The notes under the pieces: model-generated
What the model was told of the DNA's origin: nothing
The model's input: only the letters and a program-made list of their open reading frames with translations
Databases searched by the model: none
Program-made: the position numbers and the translations under genes
Part shown: positions 50,534 to 62,282 of the stretch, one piece after another
Layout: the number at the start of each line of letters is the position of its first letter
Position numbering within the stretch: the first letter of the stretch is position 1
DNA from: Austropuccinia psidii
Taxonomy: Eukaryota; Basidiomycota; Pucciniomycetes; Pucciniales; Sphaerophragmiaceae
Length of the DNA: 64,000 nucleotides
Reading direction: 5' to 3'
Assembly (NCBI GenBank): GCA_023105745.1
Contig: JALGQZ010000003.1
Location: 45,036,185-45,100,184 of the forward strand

Positions 50534-53500
50534 TCAATACCTTACAAGGTATTCCCTTTCTTTTTTGTTTCTTGTCCTTCTTTCTTTAAGGACTTTTACT
50601 ATTTTCTTTTCCTCTCCTTCTTCCAAGGGGGGAACCTCAAGTGGGGGTTTATTTCTTAGTGGAAATAACTCCTTGTCACTTGAACTGTAAGGTTTTATCA
50701 GACTTACAGGGAAAGCTGGGTGTTTGTTCATTAGTTCACCTGTGAGTTCTAATTGCACAGCATTGGGTCCATGAAGTGCTTTTATCATAAATGGTCCTGC
50801 AAAGGAATCTTTCAATTTCTTTGGGCCTTTTATGTTATTAAAATTAAGGGTTGATACTAAAACCAAGTCTCCTATTTTGAAATCAGGTGGCTTATGACTT
50901 TTATCCCATCTTTCTTTTGCATATTTAAAAGAGTCTTGCATGCATCTGTTTGCATGGTGTCTTGCTTTGTCAAGCATTATTTTGAAACTGCTTGCTGTTG
51001 GATGTATATCCACTAAGTCCTTTTTGAGGGTATCATAAGGAAGTCTTGGATTCCAACCTTTCTCTAGCATTGCTGGTGTTTTGCCAGTAGAAGAATGGAT
51101 TGATGTCTTATATGCCAGTTCAAGTGCTGGTATTAGTGTACACCAATCATGGGTAAAACCATCAGAATCTTTGAATTCTAGCCCATAAGCACAGAATCTT
51201 CTGATCATATCCTCTAGGGTCTGTATCATTCTTTCTGCTAAACCATCAGTTTGAGGATGATAAGCTGTTGAGAATGATAACTTTGTCCCAAACAAGTTAT
51301 GGAGATTTGTCCATAATGCTGAAGTGAACTTTGGGTCTCTGTCACTTATAATATTTTGGAATAAGCCTGTGTGGCTAATGACTCTATTCCATATTATTAT
51401 GGCTGTATCCATAGCTGTGTCATCTTTATGACATGGTAAGAACATGGGAGTTTTACTGTACCTGTCAACTAACACTAGGCATGCATTATAACTCCTGTCT
51501 CCTCCTGGAGGTAAGGCTGTTACCCAATCCATATGAACTATTTCCCATGGGGATTTTGGTTCTTGGATTTGGATCATCATTCCAAATTTCTTTCCTGTGG
51601 CTCTGTTGGCTTTTTGACATCTGTCACAGGTTTGGCAGTATTCTGCAACATCTTTCTTCCAATTTGGCCACCAAGAGCAAGTTTTCACCCTCTCTAGTGT
51701 TCTATCTTCTGAGAGATGTCCAGATGCAACACTATCATGACACTCATGTAAAATAGTGTTTATTAGTGTTCTGTCTGTTAAGGCCATAACACATTTGTGT
51801 TTTGTTCTATGGTAAAGGATTCCATCAAGGAGGTGGAATCTTCCTTCATCATATGCCTTCTTCCATATTTCATCCAGTTTTGATGAAAGTGATGGATCTT
51901 TGCAGTATTTTATTAGAAGTTGGCTTAAGATATGGCAATTTTTGTCTGTCTTATAGCTTTCTTTAACTTGGTTAAAGAATTCTGTGCCAATGTCTGTAAC
52001 ACATATTCCTTCTATATGGTGCTCTTCTTGTGGTACCCATGCTGGATTGTCAGGGGTATTTGCTAGAGCCCATCTGCTAAGTCCATCTGCATTTTTGTGA
52101 ATATTTCCAGATTTATGAACAATAGTCATATTTCCTCTATATTCCTGGATAGCAATTTGCCATCTCAGCATATGTCTATTTGGAGTCTTCATATTTAATA
52201 GTGATTTAACAGCATTACAGTCTGTGATTACATCAAATACTGTGCCATCCAAATAATAATGCAGTTTTTCTAAAGCCCACACTAGGCATAAGCATTCCAT
52301 TTGGCTTGCTCCATACCTTGCTTCTGTTGGCTTTATTTGTCTTGAAATGAAACAAATTGGTCCTTCCACTGGTTTATCATTGATGATTTGTGTTTGGTGA
52401 AGTGCAGCACCTAGTCCTTCTCCACAAGCATCAATGTACAGTTTGAAGGGTAGTTTCCAATATGGCATTAGAAGAAATGGGGCATTTGTTAAGGAATTTT
52501 TCAATTCTTCATATGCCTTGACTCTTTCTTCTGTCATCTCATAGACTGTTTGTTGGTCACATAGCTTATACAAGGATTTAGAAATTTTTGCAAAGTCCTT
52601 TATATGCTGTCTATAGTAACCAGCAAATCCTAGAAATGATTGCATTTCTTTTTTGGTTTGCGGCATTGGTTTAAGTAGTACTGCTGCTACTTTATTTTTG
52701 TCTATGCCTAGACTTAGTCCAGATACTACATGTCCTAGTGCTTTTAATTCACTATATGCAAAATGACACTTTTTCAAGGAAATTTTCATATTCACTTGGA
52801 CTATTTTTTGTAGTACCCTTTCTAGTCTTGTAAGGTGATTCTCCCAAGTTTCTGAGCAAACTATAATATCATCAATATAGATAATTAACCATCCTTCTGA
52901 TAATTCTTCAGGAAATATGGTATTCATCATTCTTTGATAATGGGAAGGTGCATTTTTTATCCCAAATGGCATTCTTAAGTATTCAAAAATTCCACAATGG
53001 ACTATTATTCTTAGTAGTTTCTTGGCATTGTCTGTTAAGACATTTTGGTGAAAACCCTTAAGAGCATCCATAGCTGTGATGAACTTAGCTTGTGACAATT
53101 GGGTCAATGTCTCGTGGATTCTGGGTATTGGATATCTGTCTGGAATGGTATAGGTATTCAGGGCTCTGAAGTCTCCTACCATCCTTGATTTTCCATTATG
53201 CCAAGTTATAATGACAGGTGTAGTAACTTCTACTTGTTCATTATGTCCAACCTTTCTTAATACTCCAAGGTCCATTAATTCTTTAATGTGCACCTCTAAG
53301 GCTTCTCTAGCCCTTGGGCTGGCTGGATAAGCAGGTCTTCTTAATAAAGGTGGGTAAGGTTTTTCTACATTAAGAATTATATCCACTTCATGTCCAATTA
53401 TGGCACCTAGTGGCTCTTTGTCAGTTGCAAAGGCATTTTTATACTTAAATAAGAGGTCAATCAATTTTTCTTTCATTTTTTCTGTTAATTCTTGATTGAA

Positions 53501-54683
53501 TTCTGCCTCTTTAAGTTGTTCAGATAGAAAAAGTTCCTTTTCTGGAATTTTTTCTTCCTTCTTAATAACTGTGATTTGTTTTTTGTTATTTAAGAAACCA
53601 AATTTTTGTCTTTTGTTATCTCCTATGGTAAAATATCTATCTTTTTGGTTGGAAATATCTATACCATAGATTGATAAGTAGTCATTCCCAAGTATGAAAT
53701 GATTACTAGTACAGTTGTCCATAACTACAAACTCTACTTTAATTCTGACACATTGTGAGGGATGAGGAAAAATTAGTGTTAAATCAATTATTCCAAGGGG
53801 ATTCATGCTCTCACTTGCACTACTAAATTTGACACCTTGTATTGGCATAAGTTTTTCTTGCCAGTTTGGGACAATGGTTTTTAAATAACTTTTGCCAACA
53901 CAAGTGCAATATGCTCCTGTATCCAAGTTAACTTTTCCTTCTTGGTTATCAACCATAACAATACTTATACTTGATTTTCCAGCTGTATATCCCATTCCTC
54001 TTGCAGGTTTGGTTCTATACATTTTGGCATCTTGTATGTTTGTCAGGTTTGTGTCAGATGTTCCAACTTGTGGTAAGTTTGAGTTAACATCCAGTACTTC
54101 ATAAATTATATCAATATTATTAATTTGTGCATTAATTATATTGATTTCATCACTTTCAGAGCTTTCTGACTCTTCTGTCTCTTTTTCAGAGTCAGATTCC
54201 TCTTCTTTGTTATTGTGGCTTTCTGTTTCCACAATTTCATTAATCTTTGCTTTTTTAAGGCAATTATTGGCTAGGTGTCCAATACCTCCACATTTATGGC
54301 ATTTTTGGGACTTGCCTTTGGGATAAGGCACTTCCTTGTGTGGATTCTGTTCCACTGGGGATATTGCCCTTTCTTTTCCCTTTTGAGGGATCAATTCTAC
54401 CTCTGAGTCCAGTTCCATCTGATTGGATGGAGTATTGGGAACCTTTTCTGGTAGTCATAATTAAAGAATAAGAAAAAATAAAAGTATTTTTAGAATAAAA
54501 TTCTTTTATGGCAATTATAAAAAAGGTGCTCACCTTCAGAGTCTTGAATGGTGGGTCCTGGAAAGTCTAATTTCTTAGCTTTCTTTCTTTTGGTGATAAC
54601 TGGTGTTGGAGAACTTTGACAAGTTTCTTCCACCAACCTCTCAACAGTAGCTTGGTTGTCTTCTGTTGGGTTATCTTCAAACA
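50534..54683 (-). CDS. Gag(capsid-deleted)-Pol polyprotein of Gypsy-A copy 2
   Basis: Exon 54683-54534, an intron with donor GAAG|GTGAGC and acceptor CTACCAG, then exon 54447-50534. The frame stays open for about 1354 codons if the start ATG is split by the leader intron; the second exon alone gives 1294 residues from ATG 54418. Using the latter numbering: zinc knuckle C40-C43-H48-C53, protease D166-T-G, reverse transcriptase YIDD at 514-517, RNase H D663, E709, D733, D778, integrase zinc C931/C934 and DDE D964-D1026-E1062, then the start of a chromodomain (REYLVRY). A TGA at 50534-50536 stands where copy 1 has Arg, removing most of the chromodomain (the frame would continue to about 50440). 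The capsid is missing. All enzyme active sites look intact. Confidence 0.9.
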
Positions 54684-54967
54684 CTAAAAAAGACAAATAA
54701 ATATAAGTCTTTTTATAAGAAGTGTTATTTTTGGCAAGATATGGCAATTTTCCACATAGAAATTGCTTTATATCTTTAAAAAATTAAAATAAATAAAGAA
54801 ATGAATAAAAATGAAATAAAAATAACTTTTTTATTGTTTTTTAATATTCATTTATTTTTTTTTTATATTTTTATTTTTAAAGAATAAAATAAAAAATGAA
54901 TATGATTCTTATAAAATTAAATTATAATAAAATTATTTTTAATTTATAAAATATTTCTTTTAATCAC
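54684..54967 (-). other. Probable leader intron of Gypsy-A copy 2
   Basis: Donor CTCTA|GTGATT at 54968/54967 (CTCTA|GTAATT in copy 1 near 6617) and acceptor TTTTTTAG|TGTTTG at 54684/54683. Joining them creates ATG from A plus TG, in frame with the Gag N-terminal exon. The block just upstream (54962-55027) is highly conserved between the two copies, as expected for a leader. Inferred from sequence only. Confidence 0.45.
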
Positions 54968-55164
54968 TAGAGTCACTCAAAGAAAGTTCTTGCAAGTCTA
55001 AGGATGTGAAAAACCACGTGTAAGACAGTACAATTGCTTTCCAAATGCCTCAATAGCTTTTAAAATCAATCAAATATAAAATTATTATATAATTTTATGA
55101 TTATAAATATAATTTATTATTGGATAAACCCAATTAGAATCTTTTAAAGGTCTTTTAAGTAAAT

Positions 55165-55182
55165 ATCACGGCCAGGCCCCCA
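55165..55182 (-). promoter_or_regulatory. Candidate primer binding site of Gypsy-A copy 2
   Basis: TGGGGGCCTGGCCGTGAT on the minus strand, two bases inside the 5' LTR. Its position and TGG start fit tRNA priming of first-strand synthesis. The family B site at 13033-13050 shares TGGGGGC and the GAT end but differs in the middle. The tRNA was not identified. Confidence 0.55.
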
Positions 55183-55184
55183 AA

Positions 55185-57191
55185 TGTAAGGTTTGACTAT
55201 GAAACAATAAGTAATAAATTACTAATTTGTTACTTATTGTACTCTGAATGTCCTTATAATTGAAATAAATAAGATTAAAATAATAATAATAATAAAGAAA
55301 TATTATTATTATGGCATAAAAATATTATATTATTAAATAAATATAATAATATAATTAATATTATATGAAATTATAATATTATAAATAATATATTAATATA
55401 AAATAATTAATATATTATAAAGCTCTTTATTATTGTTACCAACAAATAATAAAGGCGTGAAAAATTGTTTTTTATAAATAAAAAACAATTAATAACAATA
55501 ATATTACCAATATTAGAGTTATATATTAATATAAATACTATTTATATTAATTAAGAATTATTAAGAGTAATAATAAGATGAAATAACCTACTTTTAACAC
55601 TTAAAATAATAATTTTGAGATATTTTACGCCAAAAGAATATAATACAACCTTTTCAAATTGTATTTACAATAAAAAATAAAGAAAATTTACTAAATTTCT
55701 TGATTTTACGTGGAAATGAGTTTTTAGAGAGATTTATGACAAAAACAATTAAAGAATTGATTTAATCACTTAAAAGCAGTGATTAATAATAAGATGATCT
55801 TTGGTCTTTAACAATATAAGAGTTTTATATATAAAGAATAAAGAAATTACCTTTTATTTAATTGATTTAATGTTTTTGATGCGTCTGAGGGGAAAATAGA
55901 GTAAAAAGAGCTCTATTTATAGTAAATACCTCCCTCCTAGAGTCCAACAGGCTTCTAGTGGACGTGTACTGATCATATCCACTGGAATTGATCAATATTT
56001 TAAGGTTTGAGGGTGATTACATCATGATCAAACCATATTACATCATTATTACACCATTATTTAGAGTTATCACTATAACTCTAAGTTTGATGACATCAGA
56101 GGCTTGGCAGAACCCCAAATTTCGTGGATTTTATTAGTTTTAATCATAAACTAATAGTATTCACCAATTTTATCACTCTTATGACTGTTAAACTTAATTT
56201 AAGGTTACAGTAGGTGATCATAACTGCTCAATTTAAGCTCAAACTTTGATCTTTAATAACTTTTAATATTTACACGCTACAGCAATTCAGAGAGTGAATT
56301 CTGATAGCCTGGCATAACCTCATTATGCTGCCAAGAGCTTTTCATTACATCATCAAAACTCTAATTTTGATGATTTTTCTTGTAACTCATCTTTTCTGTC
56401 GAAATTCAATATTTTAAACTTCAAACCTTGATTTCAGGGGGTTATACCCTGAATTTAATAATAAAAATTACATCATTCTTCACGAATGAACTAGTAGAAT
56501 CCAACTGTATACTTTTTTTTAAGTTTGGACCAATTTCACAACAAAGTGGTCAACAGCTCTGTTGATTTTTATCAATATTTCATCATAGGTTTTAACCTTG
56601 TTTATAATTTGTAAAATAAAGTTCATATCTGTATTCTTACAGTAATTAAGTGGTAACTTTATTTTTGGTTCATCATTCTATCATGTATAGTTTAGAAGAT
56701 ATTAGCTATGATCCTTGAATATATGCGTTGACCAAAAAAGTGCATATATTCAGGATAATTCCTTAAGTATTGACTTTGGAAATTAGCTTATTAATTGTTT
56801 TATGTGTGGATTCTTGTGGGGAGTCCACTGGTACAGTTTATTCCACATGTTGTTTCATTAGTTCCTGAGATAAATAAGGTTTTCTGGTTTTTATAAGGTA
56901 TTATACCTTATAATTCATTAAATATTGACTTTACAGATATGCCATAAAAATGGTATATGTGTATTTTTCCATGAGGAATCCAATGGTATAATTCATTTTA
57001 CATGTTGATTCATTGGTTTTTAAGTTAAACCAATTTTTGTACCAATTTATGGTATTTTTTGTATATTTAAGTAATTATTTTTAATGTATAATTATTCTAA
57101 GTAATTTTAATATAATTATATTAAAGGTATAATTATTCTTAATCTTTTTTGTGACCTTATTGGGTATGTGGTCATATCTCAAAGGCTCACA
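55185..57191 (-). repeat. 5' LTR of Gypsy-A copy 2
   Basis: 2007 bp LTR that should drive transcription of the element towards lower coordinates. It ends with TGTAAGG (plus strand) at 55185, next to the primer binding site, and the outer edge is followed by the AAAGG target duplication. Confidence 0.95.
55913..55922 (-). promoter_or_regulatory. TATA box of Gypsy-A copy 2 (5' LTR)
   Basis: CTATAAATAG on the minus strand, followed 30-40 bases downstream by CCCCTCAGACGCATC where transcription probably begins. The same box is in the 3' LTR at 49038-49047, and a similar TATA-like box survives in the decayed LTR at about 44420. Confidence 0.6.
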
Positions 57192-57196
57192 AAAGG

Positions 57197-58247
57197 GCTG
57201 GTTTAAGCCATTTTTAGCCATTTTAGACCCTTAAATCAGCCATTACTATAGCAATACCTGGTATAGAGCTTTCAAAACACGTCAGAATTTGTGTAAGAGG
57301 CATTGAAACTAGCTAAAACTGTTTTTACTAACATTGTTTTAACTTAAGGGTAGTTTTACCCTCTTGGCAGCAGTTAAACCACCCTGGTTGGTATCAAAAC
57401 CTCATCATCAATTGAGTCACAGACCCTGTGACTCAATTCCAGGCCAAAAGTGATGAACGTTTGCGTGAATTTTGACATCTCACGCCTGTCAGAAAGGATT
57501 TTTGGGGTCTGGCTCTCCCTTAGAGCTAGAGTTCCTTTTCCCCCCCAATTTTAATCTTTCCAATTTATTTTTTCCAATAATTCCTCATCATGTATTATAA
57601 TTATAATTTACATATGTAATTCAATTGAATTGTACAGTACAATACAGTAATAATTGATACCTCATATGTAAATCAAAGTTCACTTATGTAATACACGCGC
57701 ACATTTTGACATTTCAATTGAATTCAATTGAAAATACTTCAATTCCTCATAAGTTCTAAACTAAACACAACACCTCAATTTTAACACAAAAAGTGCTGGT
57801 TAACACCACATGTGGTGTGAATTAAATTAAAGTTTTGAGGATTTTCAATTTTTGTATTGAAAATACTAAAAACTTAATTTAAGCTTATTTAGAGTTGAGT
57901 TACAAAAATTTCACTCGGAGGTGACCCCACCTAATTTTTTATGAGAAATCAAATGGTGAAATAATTTTTATGTTTATTTATTGGATAAAAAGTTATAATA
58001 TATTTTATATAACTTTCTACCAAATATATTTTAATTTCACAATTTTTATTAAAAATTCATTTTTACTTAATTTTTACAAGTAAAAATATAATTTCATATT
58101 TTTGAATTTTATTGTAATTTGTTTTTTAAATATAAATTTGTATTTATATTTCAATTTTTATTTTTATAAATTTATTTTTTTTATATTTGTGTCTTAATTT
58201 ATCTTTTGTGGTCTTTTGGGTAGATGAAAATATCTCTAAGGCTCACA
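57197..58247 (-). repeat. Gypsy-B LTR fragment, right part
   Basis: Continues the B LTR after Gypsy-A copy 2 (GCTGGTTTAAGCCATTTTTA, compare 13790) and ends TCTCTAAGGCTCACA at 58247, like the solo LTR end at 35786. Together with 47849-48309 it forms about 1.5 kb of a B LTR lacking only its first 270 bases or so. Confidence 0.88.
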
Positions 58248-60895
58248 ACATTTCAAACAAATATAATCTGGAATCTCAACTATCTTTCAGAAATCACTCA
58301 ATATTCATGTTAATAGGTAGAAATTTGCTCATGAGTTCTTGCTTGAGTAATAAGTGGGAGGAATCAAGAACAATAGATTCTTTGTCTAACTTCATTTATC
58401 TATCAAAAATGGATTTTCCTAAGTTTTAGACACCATTTGGACCATATCTTCCAAAATTAACTTATTGTTTGGACAGAACTCTAATTTTGAAATTTAAGGG
58501 TGACTTCAAAATAAAGAATAAAGAATTACAAGAACCCTTGAGTATAGTAATCTTCAGAAACAAAAAATTTCTTAATGTGAGGAAAATTAATATTGAACTA
58601 ATTCTTTTCAATTTATTTATCACTTCATCCATTTCAGTGGATTGGAAAAACTACATTCTTCAGTTGAATATATTAAACTGAATTAATGCTCTCCTCAATT
58701 AATCACCAAAATGTTATATAATATCCTTGGGGAAAGCTTTCATATCAGTACTGATGTATGTATTAATCATTCTGAAACAGAATATTCTCACTTTTGTTGG
58801 AAATGGAGCTCTATCAATTTTTTTTTGCAATTTTCCTTGGAAAAATGGCTATTTTAAGAGGTATTATCAGTCTTCTATCAAAGAAATATTGTGATAATAA
58901 TACATAATTGTTAAGTAAGAAAATGTGTGAAGGATCCATGAACATGAAATTTATTTCAGAAAGAACTAAAATGGTTCAAGGAAAAATTCAAATTTCAGTT
59001 TTTTGAAGCTTGATTGACAGCATTAAAATTCCTCATGTTCAATACAGGGCTCTTAAATCTATTACTTATTTTTTTTTGATTTAAAAATACAAAGGATTTG
59101 GAAAGGGGGAAACATGAATTGTAAAAATGAAAAAGGGTCAAAAATCATCTTTTCAAAAATCAAAGCCTTGAAAGTGAATATATCAAATAAATCTTCTTGT
59201 GATGACTATATTCTTTAGATATCTCCTCCATACATGGAAAATGAAATCTTTTTCTAATATAAAGCACTATTGCTAGAGTGGTTTGAACTACTTCTTGATC
59301 CTTTTACCTCTTACTGCTAAATAAATGGGGCTTTACTAAGCTTAATTGTTTTTATTCAAAAAATATTCCAAAATAAATGTGCCACTATTACAGAGAATTG
59401 ATTAAAAGGACTCCCTTGATTGTTGAAACACAACTATTCAATTTTATTGACCTTTAGAACCTCAATATATTTCTGAAACTTATATTACTTGGATATGAAT
59501 AGGAAGTTATTGAAGCTCCTTTATACCCAATTTGGTAATAATAATGTAGTTTAACGAGATATCTGTCTTTCTTTCATTTTCTTTGTTGAAATTGCTTTTT
59601 CGCAAATAGTTATGCATATATTATTCAAGTCCAATTCATCCTATGAGTTTCAGAATGACTATAAAAGTGTATTATTTCTTTATTACTCCATGAAAGAGGA
59701 TCTTTGTAAGTAATGAAATTGATTTGGATTTTGTATCAATCTTACAAAAATAATGATTCAAAATTAAGTAATATTGTCAAAAACCCTTTTTTAGCAAGGA
59801 AATTTGTGTTGAGACTCAATTTGGCACTTCCCAAAATTTAAATTAGAAAATCTCTCTCATTGAAGCATATTATGAGTTACCTATGCTTACTTTCTAAGTC
59901 AAGTTTCTGTCTTTCTATTATTTCAAGATGGTACTATAATATGGATTATTTACTTATCCTAATTTTGATTTTGTATTTTTAAATTTTTGTGTCAATTTAT
60001 TAATACTTTTATGTGATATAATATATATAGTCTTTGTAAGGAATCCTTTAGAGCTCATAGCAAAAAGAAAAATATAAGTATTTCATTCTGAACTTTGATG
60101 TAAGGTATCCCTGAAAGTTTTAAGAGCTCCAATGAGACTTCATAAAGAAAAAAGGAAGTATTAGAAAATGATTAACCATTACCTCATATCTAAAACTACT
60201 GCAAATAAGGTTTCAATATAATTTTCAACTTCCTGAAAATGTGTTCTTATTTTTTCATGTTGAATGATGCTTCGAATGTGTTAAATTTTCATCAGATAAA
60301 TTCCTGATATATTCCTTGTCTAATAAGCCATCAGGGGAATTCATTTGTTTTAATTATTTATACAGTTTACTTTTAAGTTTTAGAAGGATCCTTGTTCCAT
60401 AAGCAGGATACCACATTATGACCTCTTCTTACAAATATTAAATAATATAAATAACTTCTCATGAATTTTTGATGTCCTGAAAAAAAAATTAAATTAGTTG
60501 ATTTTTGTTTCCCTTATTGTACTGATACATGATCACTTCTTTAGACAGTTTTTGAGGCTTTCCTTCAGAAAACCTGGAATGAACATTGTGAAAGATTAAT
60601 TCAAACAGATGAATACCAATATAGTTTATTAAAAAAGGTTCAAGGAAGATTATATATTACCCTTTATTCACTTAATATGAGTCTATATCTTCTAATGAGA
60701 AAGAAAAATAACCAAAATCTTAAGTAACTGTTTGGCTTATGATAGGTATCTGGGGTATGAGGAATACTTTAGTAATATTTTGTCATGCTGAGTATATGAA
60801 GGAGTTATAAAAATGGTATATACCTCTCAAACTATGTGTCAGCTGGAGTCTATGTTGAATCAGTAATTAGGCTATTTACAACTAAAACTATTACT
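58248..60895. other. AT-rich region without recognisable genes
   Basis: About 2.6 kb. Two short plus-strand open frames (58187-58429 partly in the LTR, and 58469-58681) have Lys/Asn/Ile-rich composition and no known motif. No repeat family from elsewhere in the window was recognised. Confidence 0.55.
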
Positions 60896-62282
60896 GTGAC
60901 ACATAGAAACAATTTTAAAATAAGATTTTTTATTTAATATAATGGTTTATAATATAATTAAGAGGGTTCTACTATTGAAGAATAGTGGTGGTGAGCGCTA
61001 TTGAGAACCCTGGGTGCAGTCTTACCAGTTGGATTACTATAATAAGAGCTACAATAATTAAAATTATAATTATACCCTGATTATTACACAAGAGTAAAAC
61101 TGTTTTTGACAGTTTACTACTTAGAATATGCAAGAGCAGGATTAGGAAACAATTCTGGCTGTGAAAAGCCTCCTTTTTATCCTGAAATGGGGTGGAAAGG
61201 GTGCTAGACCTTTCCACGTAGAGGAAGTGAAGATTTTTTCACTCTCTAGTACTGGATTGTGGTTTTCAAACAGCCTGTATAGCCTGTATTGGGCTCAGAT
61301 GTGGTTTTGAAACCACATCTGGGCAGTTTTCACCAATACAGGGTGAAAAGTTTCATCTGGGGACCTCACAGCCTGATTCTGACGTGTATGACGCCTAGAA
61401 TGCTGTACAGAAACTGTATGGGACCCCAGTATTGACTGACATATGAGGTATTGAAGTAAAAACAAGCTTCTTCGTCTATTTGACACCTCATATTCATGGT
61501 TATGGGATATTATCCCATGGTAAGGCTGTATATGACAGCAGGTGGGAATCTGACCTTAAAACAGACATAACTCTGTCAATTCTTGAGATATCAACCTCAA
61601 AATTGGTTCAGTGTGTAGCCCTGTATGTGCGATACACAATGGTACCTCATTTGATATGGATATCATTAAATATGGCAAAGCTATCCCATGTACAAGATTT
61701 CTGTACATTTGCGTGGTATAGGAAAAAAGCTGTATTGAGCTTGTTTGCCCCATAACTTCAGCTATAGTTGAGATATGGGGAAATGGATGGCACCATCAGA
61801 TAGCCCTGATTGTGTTCTTTTCAAAAAGACTTCACTTTAAGTATCTCACACTAAAACTGTAGAAGTTAGATGAGAGGTGAATGTTTTGTTCACCCTTATT
61901 TGGCCTGAAATTGACCATAACTCCAGTAATATCGGTGCTAGCTCAGTTTGGCTGGTACCATTGGATAGCCCTGGCTTAGAGATTCATTTGGAGTACCCAT
62001 TTGATGGGGTTAAGTCTCTCCTTCTAGATTTTAGATGAGAGGTGAAAATTAAGGTTTATGCTCAGCAATAACTTTGAGCAGGAATAACTTTATTATTCTT
62101 TGTTCTATGGTGATAGGACTTATATTTTAAGAAAGGGGTGAGTTTCCTCTTTCTTTTGATACCTTTTGAGCTTATTTGGATCAGCTCCATGTTTTGGTGG
62201 TATCTTGGCTATACCATTGGTTTATGGTATTTTGGCTATCATGCTTGTGCTCTGGTTTTGAGTCACAGGCTGAAACTATGAC
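60896..62282 (+). repeat. Repeat family C, unit 1 of a head-to-tail pair
   Basis: 1387 bp starting TGTGACACATAGAAAC. It shares with unit 2, in the same order, GAACCCTGGGTGCAG, TTATAATTATACC, CTAGACC(T/A)TTCCAC, GCCTGTATAGCCT, TTTTGAAACCACATCTGGG, TTTCATCTGGGGACC, TGGGACCCCAGTATTGA and GACACCTCATATT. The second half contains three or four diverged modules of about 160 bp built around CATAACT and ATAGCCCTG. The TGTGAC start suggests a solo LTR or LTR-like repeat, but no internal region or target duplication was found. Confidence 0.7.

Larger units (their letters stand above)
48310..57191 (-). mobile_element. Ty3/Gypsy chromovirus, family A copy 2 (young, nearly complete)
   Basis: LTRs of 2007 bp each at 48310-50316 and 55185-57191, both TG...CA (TGTAAGGTTTGAC to AAGGCTCACA). 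A 5-bp target duplication AAAGG flanks the element (48305-48309 and 57192-57196), and the surrounding sequence rejoins as one continuous B LTR. Internal region: primer binding site, leader with intron, Gag N-terminus, zinc knuckle, then full Pol. Compared with copy 1 about 1.65 kb of Gag, including the capsid, is deleted near 54305. High LTR similarity, matching duplication and an unbroken Pol frame mark a recent insertion that was probably mobilised with Gag from elsewhere. Confidence 0.96.

Noticed and set aside
58187..58681. Two consecutive plus-strand open frames after the B LTR.
   Set aside because: The first begins inside the LTR. Both are short, Lys/Asn/Ile-rich and without motifs, as expected by chance in AT-rich DNA.
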